Shown piece after piece: positions 1 to 6,948 of a stretch of 9,715 nt of DNA. Origin of the DNA: Promethearchaeota archaeon. Lineage in GTDB: Archaea > Asgardarchaeota > Lokiarchaeia > Sigynarchaeales > SOKP01. The stretch lies in contig SDNN01000100.1 of assembly GCA_004524425.1 (NCBI GenBank), positions 1-9,715 on the forward strand, in the 5' to 3' direction. The first letter of the stretch is position 1. Each line of letters opens with the position of its first letter. Below the pieces are notes generated by a model. It saw nothing but the letters and a program-made list of their open reading frames with translations, was not told where the DNA came from and ran no database searches. Both the position numbers and the translations under genes were made by a program.

Positions 1-1
1 G

Positions 2-1666
2 GCTGGTAATAATACCATTACTATAAACGCCAGTTCAACATTATATTTAGATAAACAGGTCAATATTACCGTCGATGTAATCAAGCAAACCATTCTCACT
101 GTGGATAATAACTATTTACCTGTTCCATCTAGTGAAAATTTTACCATCACCTTTGAATATAAAGAACTAAACCCTCCATCTGCGGGTATTAACACGACGG
201 ATTTAACTACCGATTGGAATAACGGATTTTTCACTAGATTAAGTCAAGGTGTTTACACTTTAACCTGCAATACCTCTGGATATCCAACTAATCAAATCTC
301 AACACTACTTATCACCGCACGAGCTTATAGGTATGTGGCACAATCCACGGTCGTGAGAATAGATGTTGGTCAACTAAATTCTTCCATTTCATTATTCATC
401 AATGGATCAGAGTATTTTACAAATGATATTTATTCAGCTGAGCTAAGACAAAACTTAAATATCACAATCAATTATATTGATTCTTTTGGAAATCGACTGA
501 CCGGAGCTAATGCTACCTTATTAGGGAAGGGAGATTTAAAACCAACAGTATATGATCAATATTACATTATTGTAAATACGAGTAATTTAGCAGCTGAAAT
601 TGATACATTAACAATATTTGCCAATAAAAGTCAATATAATCCACAAACCATCCAATTCATTGTAGAAATAACACAAGTAAAAACCAGTATTGATATTTGG
701 CTAAATAATGAAAATAAAACCAGAGATCCCTTCATACCTTTGGCCATTGGAAAAGTACTAGAGGTCAAAATAAACTATACCGACTCAAGTAATAATCATA
801 TTGAGAATGCCACGGTCAGATTATTGGGAGAAGGACTCGATATATCCTTAAATGAAGATAAGATCAATAAGTTATATACAACAAGCATTAATACTGAATC
901 ATTAAACCTTGGTAGAAAATTCTTAACAATTCACGCTCCAAAAGAAAATTACGAACCCGTGATAAGAAATCTAAGGGTTGAAGTTAATAGGATAAGAACA
1001 GAGGTTACTACTGAGGATGACGAGCAAGAATATGAAATAAGACCTTTTGAAGATTTCACGCTTACCATTGAAGTGAAAGATTTAGACTTTGGAGGCAATG
1101 TAGAAGATGCAGAGGTCACGTATGATTGGGAGTTTGGAGATGGTGAATTAAAAGAAACGGATGATGGAGTATATGAGATAACTTTTGAAAATGTCCCTGA
1201 AGGTTCTTATACCATTGAAATTTCTGTATTCAAAGAAGGAGGAGAATATGATTTTGACGACCTCGAAATAACTTTAACTGCTCGCAGGCCCGAAGGGGAA
1301 GCAACGCTCTTCTTAATCTTATTAATCATCGCAGCAGTAGTAATCGCATCCTTGGCTTCTTATTACTATTATTATAGAAAAGTATTAAGATTTCCAAAGC
1401 CAGTAAGAAAAGTAAGGAAATACAGAAAGTCCTTAAGAAAGAAAAGCGCGCCAACAATAGATATTACCAGTAGAGAGAAAGCTTTCAAGAAGTCATATAA
1501 AAAGGAAGTGAGAGACACCTCCAAGATGATTAAAAACAAACCTACGAAAGAGATTGCCATTCCAGACAAGATGAAGAAGAAAAAATTAGAAATTCCGAAA
1601 ATGGAAGAGCAAAAAACTAAGATTGAAAAGCTCCCAAAAGAAAAAAAAATAGAAAACGCAAAATAA
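2..1666 (+). CDS. Partial surface protein: Ig-like repeats, one membrane helix, basic cytoplasmic tail (5' end missing)
   Basis: The reading frame is open from the first complete codon at base 2, so the gene begins upstream; the GTG at 101 is an internal Val codon, not a start. The visible 554 residues contain four diverged beta-rich repeats of about 97-104 residues, starting near bases 86, 377, 680 and 992. Recurring elements are N-I-T-I-N-Y, A-T/V-x-L-L-G-x-G and L-T-I-x-A. The fourth repeat has a PKD-like motif, YDWEFGDGE (residues 374-382). Fifteen N-x-S/T sequons occur before about residue 272, consistent with a glycosylated extracellular part. A membrane helix lies at about residues 434-455, followed by YYYYYRK and a Lys/Arg-rich tail of about 95 residues that should face the cytoplasm. 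The likely role is adhesion or a cell-surface/S-layer-associated function; no specific family is recognised. The topology is well supported, the function is not. Confidence 0.85.
   Translation, partial: AGNNTITINASSTLYLDKQVNITVDVIKQTILTVDNNYLPVPSSENFTITFEYKELNPPSAGINTTDLTTDWNNGFFTRLSQGVYTLTCNTSGYPTNQISTLLITARAYRYVAQSTVVRIDVGQLNSSISLFINGSEYFTNDIYSAELRQNLNITINYIDSFGNRLTGANATLLGKGDLKPTVYDQYYIIVNTSNLAAEIDTLTIFANKSQYNPQTIQFIVEITQVKTSIDIWLNNENKTRDPFIPLAIGKVLEVKINYTDSSNNHIENATVRLLGEGLDISLNEDKINKLYTTSINTESLNLGRKFLTIHAPKENYEPVIRNLRVEVNRIRTEVTTEDDEQEYEIRPFEDFTLTIEVKDLDFGGNVEDAEVTYDWEFGDGELKETDDGVYEITFENVPEGSYTIEISVFKEGGEYDFDDLEITLTARRPEGEATLFLILLIIAAVVIASLASYYYYYRKVLRFPKPVRKVRKYRKSLRKKSAPTIDITSREKAFKKSYKKEVRDTSKMIKNKPTKEIAIPDKMKKKKLEIPKMEEQKTKIEKLPKEKKIENAK
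86..1288 (+). repeat. Four protein-level Ig-like repeats of about 100 residues
   Basis: By eye, four units start near bases 86, 377, 680 and 992. Units 2 and 3 align best: both have N-Y-x-D-S then a short gap, N-A-T, L-L-G-x-G, and end with L-T-I-x-A and I-x-V-E. Unit 1 is more diverged, and unit 4 is acidic, lacks sequons and carries a PKD-like W-x-F-G-D-G motif. The end of a fifth unit is visible at bases 2-85. The repeats are diverged at DNA level, so they are old duplications rather than recent tandem copies. Confidence 0.6.
1301..1375 (+). other. Predicted single transmembrane helix of the surface protein
   Basis: The encoded segment runs from A-T-L-F-L-I-L-L through A-A-V-V-I-A-S-L-A-S to five consecutive tyrosines. 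It is about 20 uninterrupted hydrophobic residues, preceded by the acidic ectodomain and followed at once by R-K and a strongly basic tail. By the positive-inside rule the C-terminus is cytoplasmic, giving a type I-like topology. The tyrosine pentad sits at the expected inner membrane interface. Confidence 0.85.
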
Positions 1667-1691
1667 CAGAAAAATTTTGATCTTCGAAAGA

Positions 1692-1713
1692 AATCTTTTT
1701 CTTTTATTATTTA
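1692..1713 (+). terminator. T-rich tract after the surface-protein gene, possible archaeal terminator
   Basis: Starting about 25 bases after the stop codon, the + strand reads as a T-rich run (ATCTTTTTCTTTTATTATTT). Archaeal RNA polymerase commonly terminates at T-tracts without a strong hairpin. The preceding GAAAGAAA could pair weakly with the T-rich stretch, but no GC-rich stem is visible. This is inferred from composition in an A+T-rich spacer. Confidence 0.35.
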
Positions 1714-1731
1714 TACACGATAATGAAGATG

Positions 1732-1739
1732 TTTAAATA
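1732..1739 (+). promoter_or_regulatory. Candidate TATA box (TTTAAATA) upstream of the acidic beta-sandwich gene
   Basis: TTTAAATA matches the archaeal TATA-box pattern and would place transcription initiation near 1760, giving a leader of roughly 95 bases. A competing candidate, TTTAAAAT at 1821-1828, would start transcription around 1850 and give a near-leaderless mRNA. That would fit the absence of a Shine-Dalgarno sequence before the ATG at 1857. The spacer is so A+T-rich that either match could arise by chance. Confidence 0.3.
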
Positions 1740-1856
1740 CGAATTCTCGTTAATTTTTAAGAAATCAATAAAACATAAAAACCGAGAAATCAATCACTAA
1801 TTTGAAATACATGTTAAAAATTTAAAATCCAATTAAAAAAAATTTATGAATCTATA

Positions 1857-4307
1857 ATGTGGTTTAGAAAAAAAGAAAAAGAAGAAAAAGAAAAACCGTC
1901 AGAAAAGAAAGAAAGAGTCGTTGACGTTGAATCATACGAAGAGGAAAAAGGCGGGATTAAATTAAAGGATGATAATAAAGAGGGCTTGCTCGCCTTGATA
2001 AAACTTTATGAACAAGTACAAGTTGAACAAGATCATGATGCAAACATCAAGTCGATGGGATTTAATGGAAAATTAAACATTGAAAATCCTAGCGAAGTAG
2101 ATAGATTATGGGATCTTAATATTAAACTAAAAAATGTTGAAGGTACAGACTTAGAATCAGAAGAAATTGAGATAAAAGAATTAGGGATTACGGATGAAGA
2201 TAATACAGAATCAATGGATTTCCAAATCATGGGAGAGGCAAAAAATTTACTTCTTGTTAAAGAATACGTCAATACTTTACCAAACGCAGACGATATACTA
2301 AACATCAGGGATATTGAAAGTGATTTACTGACATTAAAAGATCAAGCGAGCGGAGCTGAAGCGGAAAAATTGGAAGTAGTCGAAGAGGAAATCGAAGAAA
2401 TTGAAGAAGTTTTAGAAGAGGAGGAGGAAGAAATTGAGGAAATCGAAGAAGACCTTGAAGAAGTTGAAGAAGTTTTAGAAGAAGAAGAGGAAGAAATTGA
2501 GGAAATCGAAGAAGATTTGGAAGAAGCAGGAGAGGAAATCGAAGAAGAGGAGTCAAGAAGATCACGTTATGAGTCCTGGACTGTTCCTGAATTAAGAGAA
2601 TACGGCGAAGATCTTGGAATTGAAATTCCAAAAGGAGCCAAAAAAGCGGAGGTTATTGACTTGATTTTAGAAGCCGAAGAAGAGATGGAAGAAGATGATG
2701 GAGGTTCGGAAGTCGAGGAGTATAGTTTAGAGTCATATGGAATTTCGATAAATAAAGTCAATACAGTGACATTTGCCATCGCGCTATATAGCTTTTTTGA
2801 TAAATCTATCAACGATTTAAAAATAGTCAAGAGCATACCTCCAGAATTTGAAGATGTAAATATCGGTGACAGCACGATTGGAAACGTTGAAATTGAAGAT
2901 AATAAAATTTCATGGACTATTGATACATTAGAGCCAGAAGAAATTGCATTACTCAAGTTTACGGCAGAAATTCAAGTTGAATCAAAAGAACCGGTTAAAA
3001 CAGGAGAGATTGAAGTTTCCTATAAAGCAGAATCTTCTTTTACTGGGGGTTTAGAAATTGAAAAATTCAACTCATACACGAATAACAAGCATTTTGTGGA
3101 TATGATAGAAAAGGACGAGGATCCTGGTATTTGGGACTGCAAGTTGGTTTTCCAAAATCCTTCAGAATTCATGATTGAACTTTTTAATATTGACGTGCAC
3201 TCACCAGAAACACCAGATGAGAAATTAGTAATAATTGAAGACGAACCACCTTTATTACCCGCTGGTGCTGAGTGGCATTCCGTCCCCTGGGAATATGAAA
3301 GTGATGACTATCCTTCCTTTCGAAAAGATATAGAATTTAGAGTATTATCCCAATTGCAAGCAGAAGTTGAGGGATTAATAGCTATTGAGGATGTGGAATT
3401 AGTCTTAGCCAGCATAACTGGTAGTGTTTCCTATGAAGTTCCTGGAATTACAATAGAGCAACCAACTATAACAGAAGAGGCTAAGGAAGAGATGGAAATG
3501 GCCGAAGAAGCCATTGGAGAAGAAGTGGAGATTGAGAGAAAAGCTGAAAGGATTGAAATTAAGATCCCATCCTATAAGGAAACAGAGATAATTGCTAAAT
3601 TAACCTTGACAAACGATGGGTCAGCTCCCTTGAATGAAGTTAAAATGACTCAAAGTGGATTTTCTGAAATATTTCGCACTCCTAATCCCGATGATCCAGA
3701 AAATCCCGATGAGATTAAATTATTATGGGATGGAAAAGAAGTTGAATTAGATCGGGAGTCAATAAACATCGAAGATGATACTGTACAGGTCATTTTAAGT
3801 AATTTGAGAGACAGCCCTTCAGGGATGCTAGAAGCAAATTCCACTATTGAGTTAATATATCCAATACACGCAGAAAGTCCTCCAAAAGAGACTGAATTTG
3901 ATACAGAAGTTATATATAATGCAAATACTTATCCTTTAAGTCAAGAATTAGAATACATTCCAGAGCCAGATGAAACTCCTGTCATTACTACTGTTCATAT
4001 TCGCAGAAAATACAGATTATCGAAAGAGATCATTCCAATTGGAGATCTTGGAAATTATCAAATAAAGTTGCTATTTGTGAATATTGGAGAAAATAAACTA
4101 AAGAATTTCGTTATTTTGGATAAAGTGCCCGATAATTTTAAATATAGCAATTTTAATTTAGAACCAACAGAGGTGACGGATGAAGTGGGTGAGGATACAC
4201 TTCGATGGGAAATTGAGGACATAGAAGAAGATGAACAATTAGAAATAGTGTATGAAATAGAAGGTGTTGGAGAATATAAGCCCAGTGATGCCCAATTAGG
4301 GTTATAG
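1857..4307 (+). CDS. Cytosolic acidic scaffold-like protein: Glu-rich coiled coil, SAP/Rho-N-like motif, multiple beta-sandwich domains
   Basis: This 816-residue protein begins MWFRKKEKEEKEK and has no signal peptide or membrane helix, so it should be cytosolic. In order I see: a beta-rich domain (about 60-150); a Glu-rich coiled coil (about 162-233) containing two 21-residue tandem units; a SAP/Rho-N-like helix-turn-helix motif (about 237-272, with W-T-V-P-E-L-R-E-Y, a G-I-E-I-P-K-G turn and K-A-E-V-I-D-L-I-L); and beta-sandwich domains at about 289-390, 395-545, 590-710 and 725-805. The last follows a basic linker, RRKYRLSKE (716-724). It contains V-I-L-D-K-V-P, R-W-E-I and I-V-Y-E-I, resembling DUF11-type domains and the C-terminal domains of the next two genes. 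No Shine-Dalgarno sequence precedes the ATG. The family is not recognised; an interaction scaffold is my inference. SAP motifs often bind nucleic acid, but this one lies in a very acidic context and could equally bind protein. Confidence 0.9.
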   Translation: MWFRKKEKEEKEKPSEKKERVVDVESYEEEKGGIKLKDDNKEGLLALIKLYEQVQVEQDHDANIKSMGFNGKLNIENPSEVDRLWDLNIKLKNVEGTDLESEEIEIKELGITDEDNTESMDFQIMGEAKNLLLVKEYVNTLPNADDILNIRDIESDLLTLKDQASGAEAEKLEVVEEEIEEIEEVLEEEEEEIEEIEEDLEEVEEVLEEEEEEIEEIEEDLEEAGEEIEEEESRRSRYESWTVPELREYGEDLGIEIPKGAKKAEVIDLILEAEEEMEEDDGGSEVEEYSLESYGISINKVNTVTFAIALYSFFDKSINDLKIVKSIPPEFEDVNIGDSTIGNVEIEDNKISWTIDTLEPEEIALLKFTAEIQVESKEPVKTGEIEVSYKAESSFTGGLEIEKFNSYTNNKHFVDMIEKDEDPGIWDCKLVFQNPSEFMIELFNIDVHSPETPDEKLVIIEDEPPLLPAGAEWHSVPWEYESDDYPSFRKDIEFRVLSQLQAEVEGLIAIEDVELVLASITGSVSYEVPGITIEQPTITEEAKEEMEMAEEAIGEEVEIERKAERIEIKIPSYKETEIIAKLTLTNDGSAPLNEVKMTQSGFSEIFRTPNPDDPENPDEIKLLWDGKEVELDRESINIEDDTVQVILSNLRDSPSGMLEANSTIELIYPIHAESPPKETEFDTEVIYNANTYPLSQELEYIPEPDETPVITTVHIRRKYRLSKEIIPIGDLGNYQIKLLFVNIGENKLKNFVILDKVPDNFKYSNFNLEPTEVTDEVGEDTLRWEIEDIEEDEQLEIVYEIEGVGEYKPSDAQLGL
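2400..2525 (+). repeat. Two tandem 63-bp repeats encoding a Glu-rich 21-residue coiled-coil unit
   Basis: Unit 1 is 2400-2462 and unit 2 is 2463-2525. Each encodes 21 residues ending L-E-E-E-E-E-E-I-E-E-I-E-E-D-L-E-E. By direct comparison they differ at 6 of 63 bases. Only the first codon changes the residue (Ile to Val); the other differences are synonymous (gag/gaa twice, gac/gat, ctt/ttg). The 21-residue period equals three heptads, consistent with an in-register coiled coil or a long charged single helix. Similar but imperfect Glu-rich sequence flanks both sides, to about 2385 and 2553. Confidence 0.9.
2565..2681 (+). other. SAP/Rho-N-like helical motif within the acidic protein
   Basis: Residues about 237-275 read as a short helix (W-T-V-P-E-L-R-E-Y), a turn with G-I-E-I-P-K-G, and a second helix (K-A-E-V-I-D-L-I-L). 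This follows the SAP and Rho N-terminal pattern of a hydrophobic T/S-V-x-E-L helix, a Gly-containing turn and K-x-E-L-I-x-x-I. Those families bind DNA or RNA in many proteins. Flanking sequence on both sides is highly acidic, which weakens a nucleic-acid prediction. The motif was recognised by eye only. Confidence 0.55.
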
Positions 4308-4340
4308 TGTTATTTTTTTTTTTATTTTATTTATCTTTTT
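4308..4340 (+). terminator. Strong T-tract immediately after the acidic scaffold gene
   Basis: Directly after the TAG stop codon, the + strand has an uninterrupted run of 11 T residues (4313-4323) followed by more T-rich sequence (ATTTTATTTATCTTTTT). No stem is needed for archaeal termination at such tracts. It is the clearest terminator candidate in the window and suggests that the next gene has its own promoter, which fits the TATA-like element about 90 bases downstream. Confidence 0.5.
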
Positions 4341-4410
4341 AATCAACCAATATCGAGATATAAAAACCTAAAAAAGATAAAAAATCTCTCATAAAATCAG
4401 AATATATCTA

Positions 4411-4418
4411 TTTATATA
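4411..4418 (+). promoter_or_regulatory. Candidate TATA box (TTTATATA) for the gelsolin-domain gene
   Basis: TTTATATA at 4411-4418 is a near-ideal archaeal TATA sequence. Initiation about 25 bases downstream (around 4440) would leave a leader of about 100 bases before the ATG at 4552, and this leader would include the 15-bp direct repeat at 4491-4520. A second TATA-like string, TATAAAAACC, ends at 4368. Position and sequence are suggestive, but the spacer is very A+T-rich. Confidence 0.4.
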
Positions 4419-4490
4419 AATTTAAAACTAAATATCATTGGTAAGGTTTTTATTCAGTAAGAATCACGAAAATGATTTGAATATTTTTGA

Positions 4491-4520
4491 AATTAATAAG
4501 TAATAAATTAATAAGTAATT
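4491..4520 (+). repeat. Two 15-bp direct repeats in the leader of the gelsolin-domain gene
   Basis: AATTAATAAGTAATA (4491-4505) is followed directly by AATTAATAAGTAATT (4506-4520); the copies match at 14 of 15 bases. The pair lies 31 bases upstream of the ATG at 4552. It could be a regulatory-protein site, an mRNA element or slippage in A+T-rich DNA; the sequence alone does not decide. Confidence 0.7.
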
Positions 4521-4551
4521 ATTAGTTCTAGGAAATTATCAAGTGATTATA

Positions 4552-6852
4552 ATGGAAGCTACAAATATAAGAGTATTCAAGCTTAATTATTCCGGAAGCT
4601 TTGATGAACTAGGCTCGGAAAATCTCTTAGATTTATTTTCTTTGACAGATGTTTTAGCTATTTATGTTCCAATGCAAAAAAGGATGTATATATGGATTGG
4701 TAGTTATGCTACTCAAGGTTTAAAAAAACATATCGCCCAAATAAGAGCTTTATTTTCAACGCAACTCTCTGAATTAAAAATTTTAAGAAACATTACAATG
4801 GAGGCTGGCTCTGAACCATCTGATTTTTTTCAGTTCATGGGATTTACATGGGAAGAACTCAATTCTCAATTAAAACAACAAAAGGAAGAATTGTCTCCTA
4901 TTTTTAGCAAAATTAAATCATTAGAAGAACAACAGACCGAGTTAATTGATTCAGAAGGTTATCAAGATGCGATTAAAATCGCTGAAAAAATCATAGCTTT
5001 AGCTAAAGAAATAAAAAATGATTCTCTTATCATCGAACAAGAGGATCTGATAACGGAGCTAATTAAAAAAGCTGAGATTAAAACTGATGTCGATATGGTT
5101 AAAAAGAATACTTTGGACGTTAAGAAAAAGTTTGATAATTTAATAATAACCAATAACCCTAATGATGTAATTGAAGCACATCACTTAGTTGAAGATTTTA
5201 AAAATGAATATAAGGATAAATTTGACTTAAAACTCATTCCTGAAGCAGTCGAATTATTTAATGAAGACGATCGAATTTGGAGTACTTTTGCTAAAGAACG
5301 GGAATACTCAATTAGGGAACTTGAAAATTTATCAAAAAAAATAAAATTTCACATTGAAAAAATCCAACTCTCAGACGCGGAAGCGTTACTGAATAGAGCC
5401 AAGGAATTATTATTAAATGTTATAGATGAGGATATAAAGGACGAGTGGAATGAAATTGATAAAAATCTCATTGAATTAAAATTAAAGCATGAAACTATTG
5501 GCAAGGTTGAAAAATCATTAAAAGAGGCGGAATTTTTAAAAAATAATTATCAATTCAAGGAAGCCTTAAATAAATTAAATTCAACCATGGAATTAATACA
5601 AGATAAGGAAATTGTAGAATACAATAAAAAACTACAAGCTTTAAAAGAGACACTACTCGAAGAGGAACAAAGATTCTTGAACTTGAAAGAAGAAATTGAT
5701 TTACTAGACAAAAAATTAGAGGAAAACAGGAAAAAAAATCAATTAAAAGCAGCTTTGATTAACTGTGAAAAAATATTAAAAAATGCAAGACTTCTCGATG
5801 ATCACGAATTAGTTCTTACTTACACGGAAATTTTTGATGATCTTAAGAATAAACTAGATGCGCTGGAAGCAAAAAGCCATGAAGAACGAGATAAGTTAAT
5901 TGCCCAGGCGGATGAACTTAAAAAAGTTGTTAAGATAGAGGATGATGTATTACCTTTGATGGAAGATTTTTCAATAGAAGATTTAATAGATAATTTGTCA
6001 GATGATTTGGACGAAGTGTTGGAGCAGATAGGCGAATTGTTAGAGACCCATAGAGTTGAAATTAAACACGAGATTTCGAATAAAACTATTTTAAAAAGTA
6101 CTTCAGGTGAAGCCCTTGAACTCGAGAAAGAAGTTCAAATTGAAAGGTTAGAAGAGGAGGAAGATGTAACAATATATGGCGTGCAATCAGGTCTGACCAA
6201 TCCATTTGAAGATGCTATAGAAGAGGCAATACTTACCGATTTAATCCCTTATAATTATGAAATCACGGAGATTCAATTAAATGGAGAGAATCCAAAGGAA
6301 TTACCCGATAAATCTCTTACTAAAAACGGAATTGAATATGAATGGTCAATTCAAAATATTCCTCCAAAAGGCGAGGTGAATATAGATTATAATCTACGCA
6401 GAAGAATTTCTCGAACCGTCATTTTAATGCTGAAGGATCAATTAAAAATCATAAAAAATCATTCAAATTTAAATAGCTTGGATTTAGAGGGTCTATATGA
6501 AGCGAGACTTCCATTTACAAATTCATTTGGCGACACAATCCATGGAGTAGTGATTGAAGATATTATTCCCCTTTATTACTTACATTTCATCAAAGAACCT
6601 CAGAACTTGCTCCCTGCTGAAGTTTCAAATTCCAAATCAGGAGATCTTATTAAATGGAATGTAGGAACAGTTGAATCAAAAACAATTGACTATCAATACC
6701 GATTATTAGAGCTATATCGCATGGAAGAAATAAAGATTACTGTTGATACCTTGAGTAGGAATGGATTAAATGCCATTAATAAAGGAGATTTAACAGTAGC
6801 TTTAGAAATATATGATAAAATCATAAGTCAATTAGAACAATATAATAAATGA
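4552..6852 (+). CDS. Gelsolin-like domain fused to helical TPR-like region and tandem beta-sandwich domains
   Basis: Numbered from the ATG at 4552, the protein has 766 residues. An in-frame GTG at 4543 has AGGA (4530-4533) nine bases upstream and is a possible alternative start adding three residues. Residues about 28-98 look like one gelsolin/villin-type domain: L-F-S-L-T-D, then I-Y-V-P, Y-I-W-I-G (46-50) and A-G-S-E-P-S-D-F-F (85-93). Residues 100-520 are helical and highly charged, with TPR-like hairpins such as G-Y-Q-D-A-I-K-I-A-E-K-I (from 136). Two beta-sandwich domains follow, divided by the basic LRRRISRT linker (615-622), then a TPR-like hairpin (about 733-766). There is no signal peptide or membrane helix. 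Gelsolin domains bind actin and Ca2+ in eukaryotes and Asgard homologues; this protein has only one, so an adaptor role is more likely than filament severing. It is the paralogue of the next gene. Confidence 0.9.
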   Translation: MEATNIRVFKLNYSGSFDELGSENLLDLFSLTDVLAIYVPMQKRMYIWIGSYATQGLKKHIAQIRALFSTQLSELKILRNITMEAGSEPSDFFQFMGFTWEELNSQLKQQKEELSPIFSKIKSLEEQQTELIDSEGYQDAIKIAEKIIALAKEIKNDSLIIEQEDLITELIKKAEIKTDVDMVKKNTLDVKKKFDNLIITNNPNDVIEAHHLVEDFKNEYKDKFDLKLIPEAVELFNEDDRIWSTFAKEREYSIRELENLSKKIKFHIEKIQLSDAEALLNRAKELLLNVIDEDIKDEWNEIDKNLIELKLKHETIGKVEKSLKEAEFLKNNYQFKEALNKLNSTMELIQDKEIVEYNKKLQALKETLLEEEQRFLNLKEEIDLLDKKLEENRKKNQLKAALINCEKILKNARLLDDHELVLTYTEIFDDLKNKLDALEAKSHEERDKLIAQADELKKVVKIEDDVLPLMEDFSIEDLIDNLSDDLDEVLEQIGELLETHRVEIKHEISNKTILKSTSGEALELEKEVQIERLEEEEDVTIYGVQSGLTNPFEDAIEEAILTDLIPYNYEITEIQLNGENPKELPDKSLTKNGIEYEWSIQNIPPKGEVNIDYNLRRRISRTVILMLKDQLKIIKNHSNLNSLDLEGLYEARLPFTNSFGDTIHGVVIEDIIPLYYLHFIKEPQNLLPAEVSNSKSGDLIKWNVGTVESKTIDYQYRLLELYRMEEIKITVDTLSRNGLNAINKGDLTVALEIYDKIISQLEQYNK
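4633..4845 (+). other. Single gelsolin-like domain
   Basis: This encodes residues about 28-98 of the 766-residue protein. The order of elements fits the family: a hydrophobic strand after L-F-S-L-T-D, a second strand with Y-I-W-I-G, a long helix (K-K-H-I-A-Q-I-R-A), and a closing E-A-G-S-E-P-S-D-F-F, matching the G-x-E-P-x-x-F signature. Aligned by eye to human gelsolin G1, the first type II Ca2+-site Asp may correspond to D33. The helix Glu seems replaced by L57 or K58, so that site may be incomplete. Confidence 0.72.
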
Positions 6853-6936
6853 TTTTAATGATATGAGTTCCATGATAAGGGGCATTAGATTAACTTATTT
6901 ATGTTTATATTTTTTTAATCAATGATTTTTTAACAC

Positions 6937-6941
6937 GAGGT
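6937..6941 (+). promoter_or_regulatory. Shine-Dalgarno sequence (GAGGT) fixing the start of the second paralogue
   Basis: GAGGT lies seven bases upstream of the ATG at 6949 and is the only clear Shine-Dalgarno element among the starts in this window. A TATA-like string (TTTATATT, about 6904-6911) lies upstream in the 96-base spacer, so the gene may have its own short-leader transcript besides read-through from the previous gene. Confidence 0.7.
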
Positions 6942-6948
6942 AAAATAG

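Noticed and set aside
101..103. GTG at 101 as the start of the surface protein
   Set aside because: The same frame is open back to base 2 and encodes matching beta-repeat sequence with sequons, so the codon is internal Val.
2385..2553. CRISPR-like or satellite repeat in the GAA/GAG-rich stretch
   Set aside because: The repetition is in frame, encodes a Glu-rich helix, has only two 63-bp units and no spacers.
2033..2956. Several long antisense open frames (about 2033-2305, 2305-2631, 2567-2956)
   Set aside because: They lie inside the acidic scaffold gene. Their Leu/Pro/Phe/Ser-rich sequences are what the reverse complement of Glu/Lys-rich codons gives, and they have no independent start signals.
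1775..4368. ATAAAAACC shared between the spacers at 1775-1783 and 4360-4368 as a common regulatory motif
   Set aside because: A nine-base A-rich match is likely by chance in such A+T-rich spacers, and its distance to the two downstream starts differs (about 80 versus 190 bases).
6853..6948. Small RNA or hairpin terminator in the spacer between the paralogues
   Set aside because: No convincing stem was found; only short T-runs and TATA-like strings are present, and I saw no structured RNA.
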